Assembly: GCF_964340395.1 (NCBI RefSeq)
Contig: NC_135551.1
Coordinates: forward strand, 17,120,003-17,156,002
Reading direction: 5' to 3'
Length of the DNA: 36,000 bases
Source of the DNA: Glandiceps talaboti
Taxonomy: Eukaryota > Hemichordata > Enteropneusta > Spengelidae
Shown one piece after another: positions 20,800 to 30,759 of the stretch. The position numbers and the translations under genes were made by a program. The first letter of the stretch is position 1, and each line of letters starts with the position of its first letter. The notes below the pieces were generated by a model. It had not been told where the DNA came from. It worked only from the letters and a program-made list of their open reading frames with translations, and did no database searches.

Positions 20800-22082
20800 G
20801 TGAGTGTAAGTGTTTTGAATACAGTAGATTTTACATGGGTGATACATCGGCGATTTGTATAGATAGGTAATCATTTGTATCGAGATCCACACTACTTATA
20901 GATTGACCCATAACTCGACACCATTGGCATGACCAATTTAATGATAATGAATTATTTTATAGACAAGTGTGGATGGTATAACTTTTTGCATGAAAAACGA
21001 TTTGTCCTCTAGCAGTAAACTACACTTGATTTGTGTTTAGTTTTATTATCACCATGACAACAATCGACGACAGACCATTGATCGACACCACACAACATTA
21101 ACCCCCTTGGACATTGCACAGTTCAAGAACGCACATGAGAGATATAAATGACAAGCAAACACGTGTTAGTATTTAGACACTTTTAGAGGCAATTTCTTAC
21201 AGAATGTTATATTTTGTTAACCAAATTTAGGCTAGTAGGAGACAACGATACTTTCGACACTAACTCATTCTGACCTCTATACAAACGTGACATTTTGGAT
21301 GATGTTGTTAATAAAATATATCTCATGACAACTACATTTACATATGCCTTGACATTATAACTCTCAGACAGAGGGCATATAATGTTTTCAAATCGTTGGA
21401 TTTCGACGAAATTTCAATTTCATTGTTCTGCATAACCTATATATTCACACACCATATCTATCTGAGAGTGTTGGACAACAAATTTGGAATTGATTTGATT
21501 CGGATCTTAGAGTCAGTGCATGAATTACTTCCTTTGGTCAAGATAAAGTGGAAGTGATACTAATAACCTAACACACTAAAGGTCTAAGATAGAATATCTC
21601 ACACTCGTTAGGAAATTTTAGTCTTCTACAACCCAGAAATTCCCGAGTGGGATATTCCATCACTGGGCAATGGAGAAATGGGATTATAGACAATTAGTAT
21701 CCCTGCCATTAGTCAAGATAAAACTCATTACCTACTTCCATTTCTCAAGCTTGATATTCACTTTCACCAAATGTTGCTCTAAGACTATTTTCAATTAATT
21801 AGGTTGTGCTACACAAGCAGTTCAAATTAGCCTGAATCACCCTATGTTTGACGTAACAGCAGTTCCTTTTAGAATACATTAGCAATTTCTGTGTGTAGTG
21901 TATTCTTTATAATTCTGAAAACGATGCTAACTTAAGCTAAGTGTTATATTCCTTTGACTTAGAATTTAAACTTACAACTCACCAGGTCATCTGGTCAGAG
22001 AATGAGCAAAATATTAGCAGATCTGAATAATTAGTTTGTAAAATGTTCTCATCATAATCTGTTTTCTCAAAAGAACATTCAG
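20800..22082. other. Intron 8, no feature recognised
   Basis: About 1.3 kb of unique-looking AT-rich sequence, without repeat arrays. Confidence 0.4.
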
Positions 22083-22411
22083 AATACTCACGATTCCGGA
22101 GTTCCGAAATGTTAGTCCAATCTGGATTGCTTTGGTGGACGAGCTATAATGAGTCTCTACCTCCATACCTCCTTGAATCCGTTCACACTGTTGCAAGAAA
22201 ATTTCCGTCAGATTCACTCTTGTTTAAGTACAACAACTGGCATTATATTGATAATTCCTGTAGACACCATGTTGCCATTTTGCAACTCCATAGAACAATC
22301 CCGGTGGGAAGCGTGCAACTACAGGGATACCACCTTATTTTTCACAAAATATCTTTTAGAACTAATGATGGAAGTGTGAGCTATGGACGGAATGGAGAAT
22401 ACAATAACCAG
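22083..22411 (+). CDS. Exon 9: F5/8-type C (discoidin) domain, first part
   Basis: A 329-bp exon, phase-1 acceptor (GAACATTCAG ending 22082) and phase-0 donor (CAG before GTACAT at 22412). The protein contains PSDSLLFKYNNWHYIDNSC, then HVAILQLHRTIPVGSVQLQG and SFRTNDGSVSYGRNGEYNN. This matches the discoidin order: a W-containing loop, the 'W(L/I)Q(V/L)DL.....V.gv..QG' strand pair, then the 'S.DG..w......g' turn. The matching last part of the domain is in the exon at 28023. This is the only phase-0 junction in the gene, as expected for an intron inside a domain rather than between domains. These domains typically bind glycans, phospholipids or collagen. Confidence 0.65.
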
Positions 22412-23234
22412 GTACATAACATAATAGAATTATTTCATACGACAATACAGGTCATTAGGTGTTATTAGCCAATATTTTTCTTCATTCAGCCAGGGAAAAC
22501 ACGAGTGATCTAAAAGGTTTTTGTCACTGCAAATCGTTAGACTCGTGGTGAAAACACTTAGGTCACTAATATTTTCCGGCCAAATGAAGACAAATATTGG
22601 AGAATAACATAATTATACCAGGGCCGGTAAATATCAAAGAAAAACTGGAGAAAGTAATGTGACTCATATTTCGAACACAACAGAACCAGTGACGTAGACA
22701 TGCGTTGTCGTGACGAACAACGACCAGAGTATATACTCCGTATATTTTTGTTCTAAATGGCTCGTGCATATAATACACATATTGAGTTTGGTATACAGTA
22801 CATGACTGTAAATGTCAGTTATAAACATCAGTATGTATAAAAGGAAAGGGAAGACAGAAAAGTGACACATAAAGGGTTATGAGGCAAACCCATGTCCCCT
22901 GAATACTAGCCAGAGTGTTCAGATAATCAGCTGCATATTAGTAGATTCCGTGCACTCTGCCTATTGTTCAGGAGCTGCGGGTTTGTCGAATACGCGTCGC
23001 TTTTCTTTTGCAAATTTAATTTCATTTTACCCCCCCCTCCAAGGGAGTATAATGTTATCCTTCTGTGTGTGTGTGTGTGTGTCTGTGTGTGTCACGATAT
23101 CTCAAACACTACCGCATTGATTCTAATAAAACTTGCTACAAATCTTCCATATGGTAAATAACAAGAACTGATTAGGTTTTGGTAAACTTCCAAAGAACAT
23201 CAATTAGTCATTTACATATATATAACCAATGTTT
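22412..23234. other. Start of intron 9, no feature recognised
   Basis: Contains only a short (TG)n at 23065-23091. No gene or element was seen. Confidence 0.4.
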
Positions 23235-23577
23235 TTCGTAATTTGACTATATCTTTATACTTCAAATTCAATATAATGTGGTGCATACTTTAACTATAAC
23301 AAAGCACATATAACCTATAGAGTGTTGATTTAGCTTGAAATTTCAATGAATAATTTACATAATTAATGATTTTTGGTAATGGCTATATCTTAAGAATGAA
23401 TACTTCAATTCAATATAATTTAGAAGATACGTTAACCATAACAAAGCCCATATGTTCTCTAAAGTTTGTTGATGTAGCTGACAGTTTTAATGAACAATTT
23501 GCATAATTAATAAATTTCGGTAATTTGGCAATATCGTAAGAATACATACATCAATTTCAATATGATTTAGTACTTAT
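23235..23577 (+). repeat. ~145-bp AT-rich minisatellite, left part
   Basis: Cores at about 23354 and 23499 give a period of 145 bp. Shared phrases are GTTAACCATAACAAAGC, GTTGATGTAGCT and TTGCATAATTAAT. The array breaks off after a GATTTAGTAC phrase, where the retrotransposon starts, and resumes at 26437 with TACGTTAACCACAACAAAG, the phrase that normally follows. Confidence 0.75.
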
Positions 23578-23732
23578 TTAAATGGCTAACCAACTACCAA
23601 CATAAATAAAGCATGAGCCAAGTGTTGGGGTCAAAGGTCAATTCTTTTATTAATTGACAAACTGCAAAGGTGGTCAATTCCGCCAAACCCCCAACACTGG
23701 CACAGTGTACAACCCTTATAAATAAGGTAGAG

Positions 23733-24885
23733 TTAGTAGTCCACGTCATTATCAGCTAAGGCTAATGCACGGGTTTTTGCGACCTTAAGCTTAGTGTCAC
23801 TGTTAGTAATTGTGTAACGTGCAAAGGCGTTTGAGCGCCAGTCACCTTGTTGCTTTATAAGAATTGCTGGAATGCCTAAGTTAAATGCAAAAGTTGCTCC
23901 TCCTCTTCTACGGAAGGAATGTCCTGATTACTGTGACGAATTGTATCCGCAACTTCTTAGTACTAGTTTAAGTGTTTTTGTGAACTTATCATGTGTAAGG
24001 GGGATCATGGTTTTTGTCCTATTTCTGTGTGTTACACACGTGAATAAGTGGTCAGCAATTGTACTTGTAGGACTAAGAACGATCATGTGTTTAACTGCCG
24101 CAATAGGGCAGAGGCAAGAATTAGGGATAGCTTGTAATGGTAACTGCAGAACCCTTTGTCCATACTGAATTGTCTTGGTGTGTTTAATGTTTAAGATAGC
24201 ATAGTCTGTGTAAAAAGAAATGTCTGATCTGTGGAGATATTTGTCATCTGATGGTAGTTTGGCCGTTTTCTGTAACAGCGTAGATTTCCTGGCGAAAGTG
24301 AAGAAGGCTACTACGCAGACTGCCCAGAAAGTTGCGTTAAATGGAATGGTTAGATCTAGCTTTGTATGGATGTCTGCTAAAATTTTGGGTGTGATAGGAA
24401 GTTTTTGTTTTGGTGGTGATCCATGAGCACGCGTGATGCCGCGTTTCAAGATATCAAGTAGCCAGTTATCTTCCAGAGGGTTTGGTAAGCTAGCCTCCTC
24501 ATGAAGTAATCTAACAATATTAAGATATCCTGGTATACTAGTAGGCTTTAAGGCACGCGATAGGAGCACTGTGTAGAGACACACATTTAGTTGACTGCAT
24601 GGCACTGGTTGGATACCAAAGTACAAACAAAATCGTAGGAAGGCAGTTCGCTGTCAGCTGTATGTCCGCTATGTCTCTGCATATGCTAGCCTTTTGTATG
24701 TAGTTACTTCGGCATCCAGGCATTGTAGTTGGTGTTGTCAGGTCCTGTAGTAAGAGAGAATATGATTCATCAGTCATGTGAGTGTGCCAGTTACGGACGT
24801 GCTGGGCATTATGTGGAGAAAGTACATCCATGGCTTTGAAGTAATATTTAAGTTCATGCATGCATGCGTGATAATGCATCGGCAC
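23733..24885 (-). pseudogene. Tyrosine recombinase (YR) of DIRS-order element, broken
   Basis: The YR starts at 24885 with MPMHYHACMHEL, overlapping the RT end in another frame. The N-terminal segment includes SYSLLLQDL and YIQKASICRDI. A frameshift near 24655 moves reading to the frame containing LYFGIQPVPCSQLNV. The catalytic region follows: FFTFARKSTLL supplies the box-I arginine, and HTKTIQYG the beta-hairpin lysine. After a TAA just downstream of YNSSQ (near 23925) the same frame continues with SGHSFRRGG, the H-x-x-R motif, and SNAFARY, with the likely nucleophilic tyrosine. It ends with TAA at 23733-23735. All catalytic positions are still visible, so decay is recent. Confidence 0.8.
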
Positions 24886-26137
24886 TATTTTCTTTTGTGT
24901 TGACGTAACGGGCTGTGATGTAGAAGTTCGATGTTGCAGACAGCCAGAAGAGTTCTCTGATCCATGTCATAGCTTGCATGTTTCGCGAAGTTCCAGAGTT
25001 TATGATGTACATTGTAGTTTTGTTGTCTGTGTAGACAACAATATGCCGCTTGTCCCAATAGGTATGCCAGCGTCTGCATGCCATTAGTACTGTAAAGAGT
25101 TCCTTATGGTTTATGTGCATGTGTTCTATGTCTATGTGGTCAGCTGACCATCGCGTATAAAACCAATCACTCGCGTATAGTCCCGCACCGCCTGTGCTGC
25201 TTGCGTCTATGATAAATACCTGCTGGGGCAATTGTTGTTCTTCAATAAAAAACGCCGTGCCATTAAATATGTCACTCAGGTTTGACCACCACGTAATATC
25301 TGCTTTCGCTCCGCTATCTAGTCGCACATGATGTGTTTTTGCAGATAATTTATTAGATAAGTCAATGATACGCCGTAGAAAGTCAATGATACGTCCGCCG
25401 CGAATAACCCGTGCTGCCCAGTTAAGTTTTCCTGCTAATTGTTGCAATTCGCGTTTAGGAGCTCGGCATTTGGTTCTCCAGAAATGTAGTGTGTTGCGGA
25501 GGTCGTTTAATTTGATTTGATCAAGGGATAAAGTGGGTGTAACTGAATTGATCTGAATTCCGAGAAAAGTGAGTGACTGATATGGCGTAACGACCTTATC
25601 CCAATTGATGGTAAAGCCAAGTTGCTGTAGTAATTCCAGAAGGGCATTAAATGCCATGTTGCATGTATGTTGATTATCTGTTGTTATCAGGAAGTCATCG
25701 AGATAGAATATGATTGCATTATGTCCCTTTTTGCGCATCATACGTGTATTACTCTGTGTTATCCGGTTAAAAATTTCTGGGCTTTTGGCTGCACCGTATG
25801 GGAGTCTAGTATCAATCATGTATGTCCAATCGCGATCCGTTGAGAATTTGTATTTAAGGCCAGTTGCTCGTTGAGAGTCTAGGCTGATTGGCACTGAACG
25901 GTATGCTGATTTCAAATCCACTTTAGCGATGAATGCATTTGGTGTGCAGAGGGAAACTGCGTTGTCAATTTTTTCACAAGTGAAGGGAGTAGTAGTTGCG
26001 TAAGTGTTAACGTTTGCATGTAGTGGACGGCTGCAGTCATGTATTAGTCTTACTTTATCTGACTTTGGTTTTGGGATAGCCCCAAGGCTGCTTATTATGG
26101 TGGGTTTTTTGTCTGTTACTTTGTAGTTTAACCACAT
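24854..26137 (-). CDS. Reverse transcriptase-RNase H of DIRS-order element
   Basis: An uninterrupted 427-codon frame. RT motifs: DCSRPLHANVN near residue 34, KVDLKSAYRSVPI (motif A, Asp at 74), LPYGAAKSPEIF (motif B, 112-123), and FYLDDFLI (motif C, catalytic Asp pair at 147-148). After a linker with QLAGKLNWAARVIRGGR (233-249), the RNase H domain has FIIDAS (Asp 311), NHKELF (Glu 346), YTDNK (Asp 371) and SADALSRMH (Asp 420). It would copy RNA to DNA and remove the RNA strand. The true start is upstream: the frame at 26128-26406 supplies the preceding residues and a frameshift near 26130 separates them. The enzyme body itself is intact. Confidence 0.9.
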   Translation of the reverse strand: MWLNYKVTDKKPTIISSLGAIPKPKSDKVRLIHDCSRPLHANVNTYATTTPFTCEKIDNAVSLCTPNAFIAKVDLKSAYRSVPISLDSQRATGLKYKFSTDRDWTYMIDTRLPYGAAKSPEIFNRITQSNTRMMRKKGHNAIIFYLDDFLITTDNQHTCNMAFNALLELLQQLGFTINWDKVVTPYQSLTFLGIQINSVTPTLSLDQIKLNDLRNTLHFWRTKCRAPKRELQQLAGKLNWAARVIRGGRIIDFLRRIIDLSNKLSAKTHHVRLDSGAKADITWWSNLSDIFNGTAFFIEEQQLPQQVFIIDASSTGGAGLYASDWFYTRWSADHIDIEHMHINHKELFTVLMACRRWHTYWDKRHIVVYTDNKTTMYIINSGTSRNMQAMTWIRELFWLSATSNFYITARYVNTKENSADALSRMHA

Positions 26138-26406
26138 GAAATTTCATGCCTAATTTGTTGCTCCACTGCTTGTTCATGTTCTCTCAATGAAGCATAATTG
26201 TGCCTGTTAACACTTGTGAGAGAACTACCAGGGCTAATAATGTTAAAACCATTAGTTATGCCATTTAAGATGAATTTGCTGTCAATGTCCGATTCCAGTT
26301 CACGTTTCCATGTTGCTGTACACTCTGTCAATGGACTTTGGTGCAAGGAAGCAGGCATTCCATCAGCGATAGTTGACAAACTAACAGGGATACAGCCTCG
26401 TTCCAC
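26128..26406 (-). pseudogene. N-terminal part of the RT region, frameshifted
   Basis: It encodes ESDIDSKFILNGITNGFNII and ASLREHEQAVEQQI, the usual lead-in to DIRS-type RT ('D.D..FIL.GI..GF.I'), ending HEISCG just before the frame of the main RT. One frameshift near 26130 breaks the join. Upstream of 26406 the element sequence soon stops, so the first coding region is lost. Confidence 0.7.
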
Positions 26407-26436
26407 CCCCTTTAACCGTCAATAAAACTAGTGTTA

Positions 26437-26700
26437 TTGTCTACGTTAACCACAACAAAGTACATAAGTTCTATGGATTTGTTGATGAAGCTTACGGGTT
26501 TAATGAATAATTTGCATAATTTGCGATTTTCGCTAATTAGGCTTTATGTTAAGAATGTGATGTTCAACTTCATGTTAATTTGGAACATATATCAGCCATA
26601 ATAATATTGATGTAATTGTTTAAATATTTTGTGTAATTTTGATATGTAATTTGCATAAATAATTATTTGGATAGTTAAGGAATATCTTTCGCATACAAGC
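26437..26700 (+). repeat. ~145-bp AT-rich minisatellite, right part
   Basis: Continuation of the array interrupted at 23577, with a core at 26511 and a more decayed copy near 26650. Confidence 0.7.
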
Positions 26701-26956
26701 TAGCATGAGCCATTTAGCCATGAGCTCATGTCACTATAAGCTAAATTAGCTGACGTCACATAAGCTAAATTATTAATTTTCATAATTAATGGGTTTTTAT
26801 AATTAGGCAATATGTTAACTATGCAACCTTCAAATTGCAACAGTTTCCTACAACTTCCTTCCCAATTAAGTGGTACATCATTCATAATAACGATGGCCCA
26901 AAAATCTGTAGTTTTGTCCTTACAGGTGGCATCCAGTTTGATACAGATAAAATATT

Positions 26957-26974
26957 TTGACGAGTTTGTTTCAA

Positions 26975-27066
<92 letters not shown>

Positions 27067-27081
27067 TTGAAACAAACTCGT

Positions 27082-27084
<3 letters not shown>
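26957..27084. repeat. Palindromic AT-rich repeat
   Basis: Perfect 24-bp inverted arms (26957-26980 and 27061-27084, beginning TTGACGAGTTTG) flank an 80-bp TA run, so the whole 128 bp is a palindrome able to extrude as a cruciform. A second TA run follows at 27084-27137. Confidence 0.9.
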
Positions 27085-27148
<64 letters not shown>

Positions 27149-27493
27149 ATTTCATTCTTCTTTCGCCAAGTAGAGTGCTCGATCACCTGTGCATATGCCT
27201 CTGGGAAAAATATTTTATTATAACTGCCGACAAATCAACGAACTTGAACAGCAGAACTGAATTAATCAGTAAATGCCGGCACGCTAACAAGTTCTTACTT
27301 AATAATACGTAACCTTTGTTGACAATCTCTTTTTGTGTACACACAGCCGTCAGTGAACACACACAAGTTATGTACATAAAGCAGAATGTATAGCTAACGA
27401 ATACTATTAAACCACACTATTACACCTTACGATCCTTCTGGTGAAACGGTCCGTAGTGTAATTCCACAATGTAATATCAGACTCGTCTTCTTT

Positions 27494-27600
<107 letters not shown>

Positions 27601-27719
27601 TCGGTGAGTATGTCGATCTGCTAAGACAGTGCTCTATACCGCAGTGGCAGAGTGCAATAGTTTTGGTAGTACTGGAACTCTGTCTTGGTTGTAACTCGGA
27701 GTTTCACGCATTGTACGAT

Positions 27720-27885
<166 letters not shown>

Positions 27886-28022
27886 TGTGAACAATTAGAC
27901 TGTGTTTATACGTGCTTTTGTATATGATATCGAATTTTTTATATTTATACTGAATGTGTGCCTGTTTTTCTCTGTGGATATATGATTTAAGTATAAATGT
28001 ATCACTTCTCTTGTTTTTATAG

Positions 28023-28173
28023 ATCTTTACAGCAAACCGTTATGGGTACTATCGAATGTATCCACCAGTTACCACAAGATACATCCAGATAGAAAGTGAA
28101 AAATTGCGAACTGACAACATTGCTCCCCCATTTATATTAATTTCCATATATGGTGTCCAGGAAATAGGAAAAG
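28023..28173 (+). CDS. Exon 10: F5/8-type C (discoidin) domain, last part
   Basis: A 151-bp exon, phase-0 acceptor (CTTCTCTTGTTTTTATAG ending 28022) and phase-1 donor (GTGATT at 28174). It reads IFTANRYGYYRMYPPVTTRY, IQIESEKL, and a closing FILISIYGVQE. The 'F..N.......PV.tRYI.I' and 'i.LR.E.yG' blocks are the C-terminal signature of F5/8-type C domains. It joins exon 9 exactly in phase 0 across a 5.6-kb intron. The cysteine that usually closes the domain is not evident. The donor is weaker than the others (GTGATT). Confidence 0.7.
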
Positions 28174-28319
28174 GTGATTTACTGTTAATGATTAAAATAC
28201 ACTTCTAAATGTAAAAATGATTGTAAATTCATTGCATTATTGTATCATATGAAACATAACAAACAACAATATATATAGTTACCCATTAACTGTCATATTA
28301 ACATACGATTTAGTCTTTA

Positions 28320-28465
<146 letters not shown>

Positions 28466-28497
28466 TCCGAATGAGTGCTACGTCAGCGAGGACAAAT

Positions 28498-28564
28498 GAT
28501 TCCCCTCATGTCGGCCGTATCCTATCGGCTCGGAGGGATACAGACATACAGACATAGGGGAATC
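28498..28564. other. Imperfect hairpin
   Basis: GATTCCCCTCATGTC (28498-28512) pairs with GACATAGGGGAATC (28551-28564), with one bulge. Inside the loop, GTATCC and GGATAC can pair again. Confidence 0.5.
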
Positions 28565-29209
28565 GTGAGTCCGAGATGAAATGGCACGATGACAAATACC
28601 GGGAGATTATTTATTTATTATATACATAGACCCACTATTTTCCTCTATTATAATGACAATTTTAAACTAAAATATTCCGATAAGTGATGGGGCTACAGCG
28701 CTCAGCTGTTCATTCAGTTTTCAGAATGTTGACGCTATTGCTGTCGCTACTACTACAACTAACGTATATGTTGAGATTAAAATTACACCATAGACTTTCT
28801 GGTAGGGAACATTTTGCCAACGACGGGACGTTTGTCAAGAGCAGTGATTAATTCTTTGACCAAATACAGACACTTTCATCGGGAAAAAAATGAGACATAT
28901 CGAGAGACTGGCTAACAAACGGGTGCCTACACCGGTTATACATAAAACTCGGCTCATATCACGTGAAATGGAATCTTAGAATTTTTGAACTTTTATAGTA
29001 GAACATCACTGACTGTACCGTTAGTCGTCCGATGATTGCGAAAGCATGAAACACTGTGTAACGGCTCCTGTGTAACTTACTTGATACTGTACTATTATTA
29101 TTATTATATATATAGGTACTGTTCATAATTAAAGTTGCAGTAGTGGCAATTATGTTGCGTTAATAGTTTTTGGGTGATATTCAGTTTTTATATGTTTTTA
29201 TCTTGTCAG
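28565..29209. other. Intron 10 remainder, no feature recognised
   Basis: Unique-looking sequence with a short TTA/TA run near 29095-29115. Confidence 0.35.
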
Positions 29210-29485
29210 ATAATTTCGATTCCGAATTCTATATGACGTATCGAGCATTCAGAAGACAACACTCCTATTTTGATCCTATATCCAAATTTATAACATTCAA
29301 CAGAGTGTATTGCTTGTATTATTGTCTGAACGTTATACGATACAAATGTTTATATGTTGGTTATAAAAGTCAGGATGGAAGTTGCAGGTTTGGCAGTAAG
29401 ACACACTGGATGGACACAGATGAAAGGAATGTTCATATTCTGCAGAAGTCTTCAGTTTGGGAATATTATATTCGACTTACCACTG
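29210..29485 (+). CDS. Exon 11: PAN/apple-like domain
   Basis: A 276-bp phase 1-1 exon, acceptor GTTTTTATCTTGTCAG ending 29209, donor GTAATT at 29486. It encodes about 91 residues with four cysteines in the PAN core spacing: VYCLYYCLNVIRYKCLYVGY, then DGSCRF about ten residues on. This is comparable to 'C...C.....C..f.y.....C.l'. It ends with WEYYIRL, like the final strand of PAN modules. PAN domains mediate protein-protein or carbohydrate contacts in secreted and adhesive proteins. The first apple cysteine pair is not visible, so it is the minimal four-cysteine PAN type. The call rests on spacing and context rather than close similarity. Confidence 0.6.
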
Positions 29486-29790
29486 GTAATTCACAGTTTT
29501 GGGTTAATATTGTGATTTTAAATGATGTCATATTTAATCATTAACTCACATGAGGTATCATAAAGCAAAGATATCCTTGACCCACTTTCAGCCATTTACT
29601 AGTTTTCGGAGAATGGAGACGGATGTTGATATTATGGGAATATTATGGGAAAATAGTAATATTTATGTTTTTATATTTTTTAAATATTTTTATTTAGTAT
29701 TATTTTGAAAGAATAAGTTTCAAGACAAATGCTAGAGTTTAATACTAAATGTTTAGTAATTGTGAAATTCAGATGTGGTGGTGCTGGTGT

Positions 29791-29981
<191 letters not shown>

Positions 29982-30001
29982 GTGATAACTTTCTTTCACA
30001 G

Positions 30002-30424
30002 ACGTCACAAATTGTCAGGACGTATCTAGAGTAGGTGGTAACTTATTGTGTCAAGGTTACACATCTGGTATCATATCCACCATAGACTATCCAACACCGT
30101 ACCCTGTGATGACGTGTTCATGGCTGCTCAGAGCTAACAACAGTTCTTACATCAGTCTCGCCATTAAAGAGTTTGATGTTGGAAGATCATCACAGGATTG
30201 CCTCTCTGAGAGAGTTGAAGTATACAGTGGTCGATCTATCAATGATAAATTTAGAAGACGATTCTGCAATATCAATCATCCACCAGACACAATATTATCT
30301 GATTTCAATGAAATGTTCATTATATTTACATCAGATGATATCAATGATAACAGTATTGGATTCCTGGCAGAATACAAACATCATCAAGTGGTGGATACTT
30401 TGACAAATTTTACAACATCCACAG
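30002..30424 (+). CDS. Exon 12: CUB domain
   Basis: A 423-bp phase 1-1 exon. The acceptor CTTTCTTTCACAG ends at 30001, with a branch-point-like TGATAAC at 29983-29989; the donor is GTACTA at 30425. The protein shows the CUB order: LLCQGYTSGIISTIDYPTPY, MTCSWLLRA, ISLAIKEFDVG, then DCLSERVEVYSG, RRRFCN and FIIFTSDD with NSIGFLAEYK. The four CUB cysteines are present, as are the 'YP.pY....C.W' and 'F.sD......GF.a.Y' hallmarks. The calcium-site acidic residues (E..D..D) are only partly matched. A Thr/Ser-rich tail (LTNFTTSTG) follows as a linker. CUB modules act in extracellular protein recognition. This is the clearest domain in the gene. Confidence 0.9.
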
Positions 30425-30500
30425 GTACTACATTATTATGTCAATACTTCCTAAATTTTTGTATTTCAAATTGCATATTTTAAATAGTATTTTATAACGT

Positions 30501-30512
30501 GTAGTAGCAGTT

Positions 30513-30553
<41 letters not shown>

Positions 30554-30605
30554 TGTAGTTTTAGTAGTAGTAGTAGTAGTAGTAGTAGTAGCAGTAGCAG
30601 CAGCA

Positions 30606-30644
<39 letters not shown>

Positions 30645-30647
30645 CAT

Positions 30648-30712
<65 letters not shown>
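30501..30712. repeat. (AGT)n microsatellite, LINE tail
   Basis: Long AGT run with variants. On the minus strand it is an (ACT)n run directly after TCACTATAATAAA, the 3' end of the LINE described next. Confidence 0.9.
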
Positions 30713-30759
30713 TTATTATAGTGACCTGTGACATTTTACATTAGGAATACACAAAAAGA

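Larger units (their letters stand above)
23578..26436 (-). mobile_element. DIRS-order tyrosine-recombinase retrotransposon, 5'-truncated
   Basis: Minus-strand element with, in order, the end of an upstream coding region, reverse transcriptase, RNase H and a tyrosine recombinase. RT/RH and YR frames overlap, and there is no integrase or protease. That layout defines the DIRS order. No methyltransferase-like region lies between RNase H and YR, which is more like Ngaro than DIRS1 (family knowledge, tentative). The gag region and one terminal repeat are missing at the 26436 end. The 3' part holds an imperfect inverted pair around GTGTTGGGG (about 23619) and CCCCCAACAC (about 23686), possibly part of the terminal repeat. 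It is inactive: two frameshifts and one nonsense codon. Confidence 0.8.

Noticed and set aside
23872-24426. Plus-strand frames in the retrotransposon
   Set aside because: Antisense shadows of the YR and RT coding regions.
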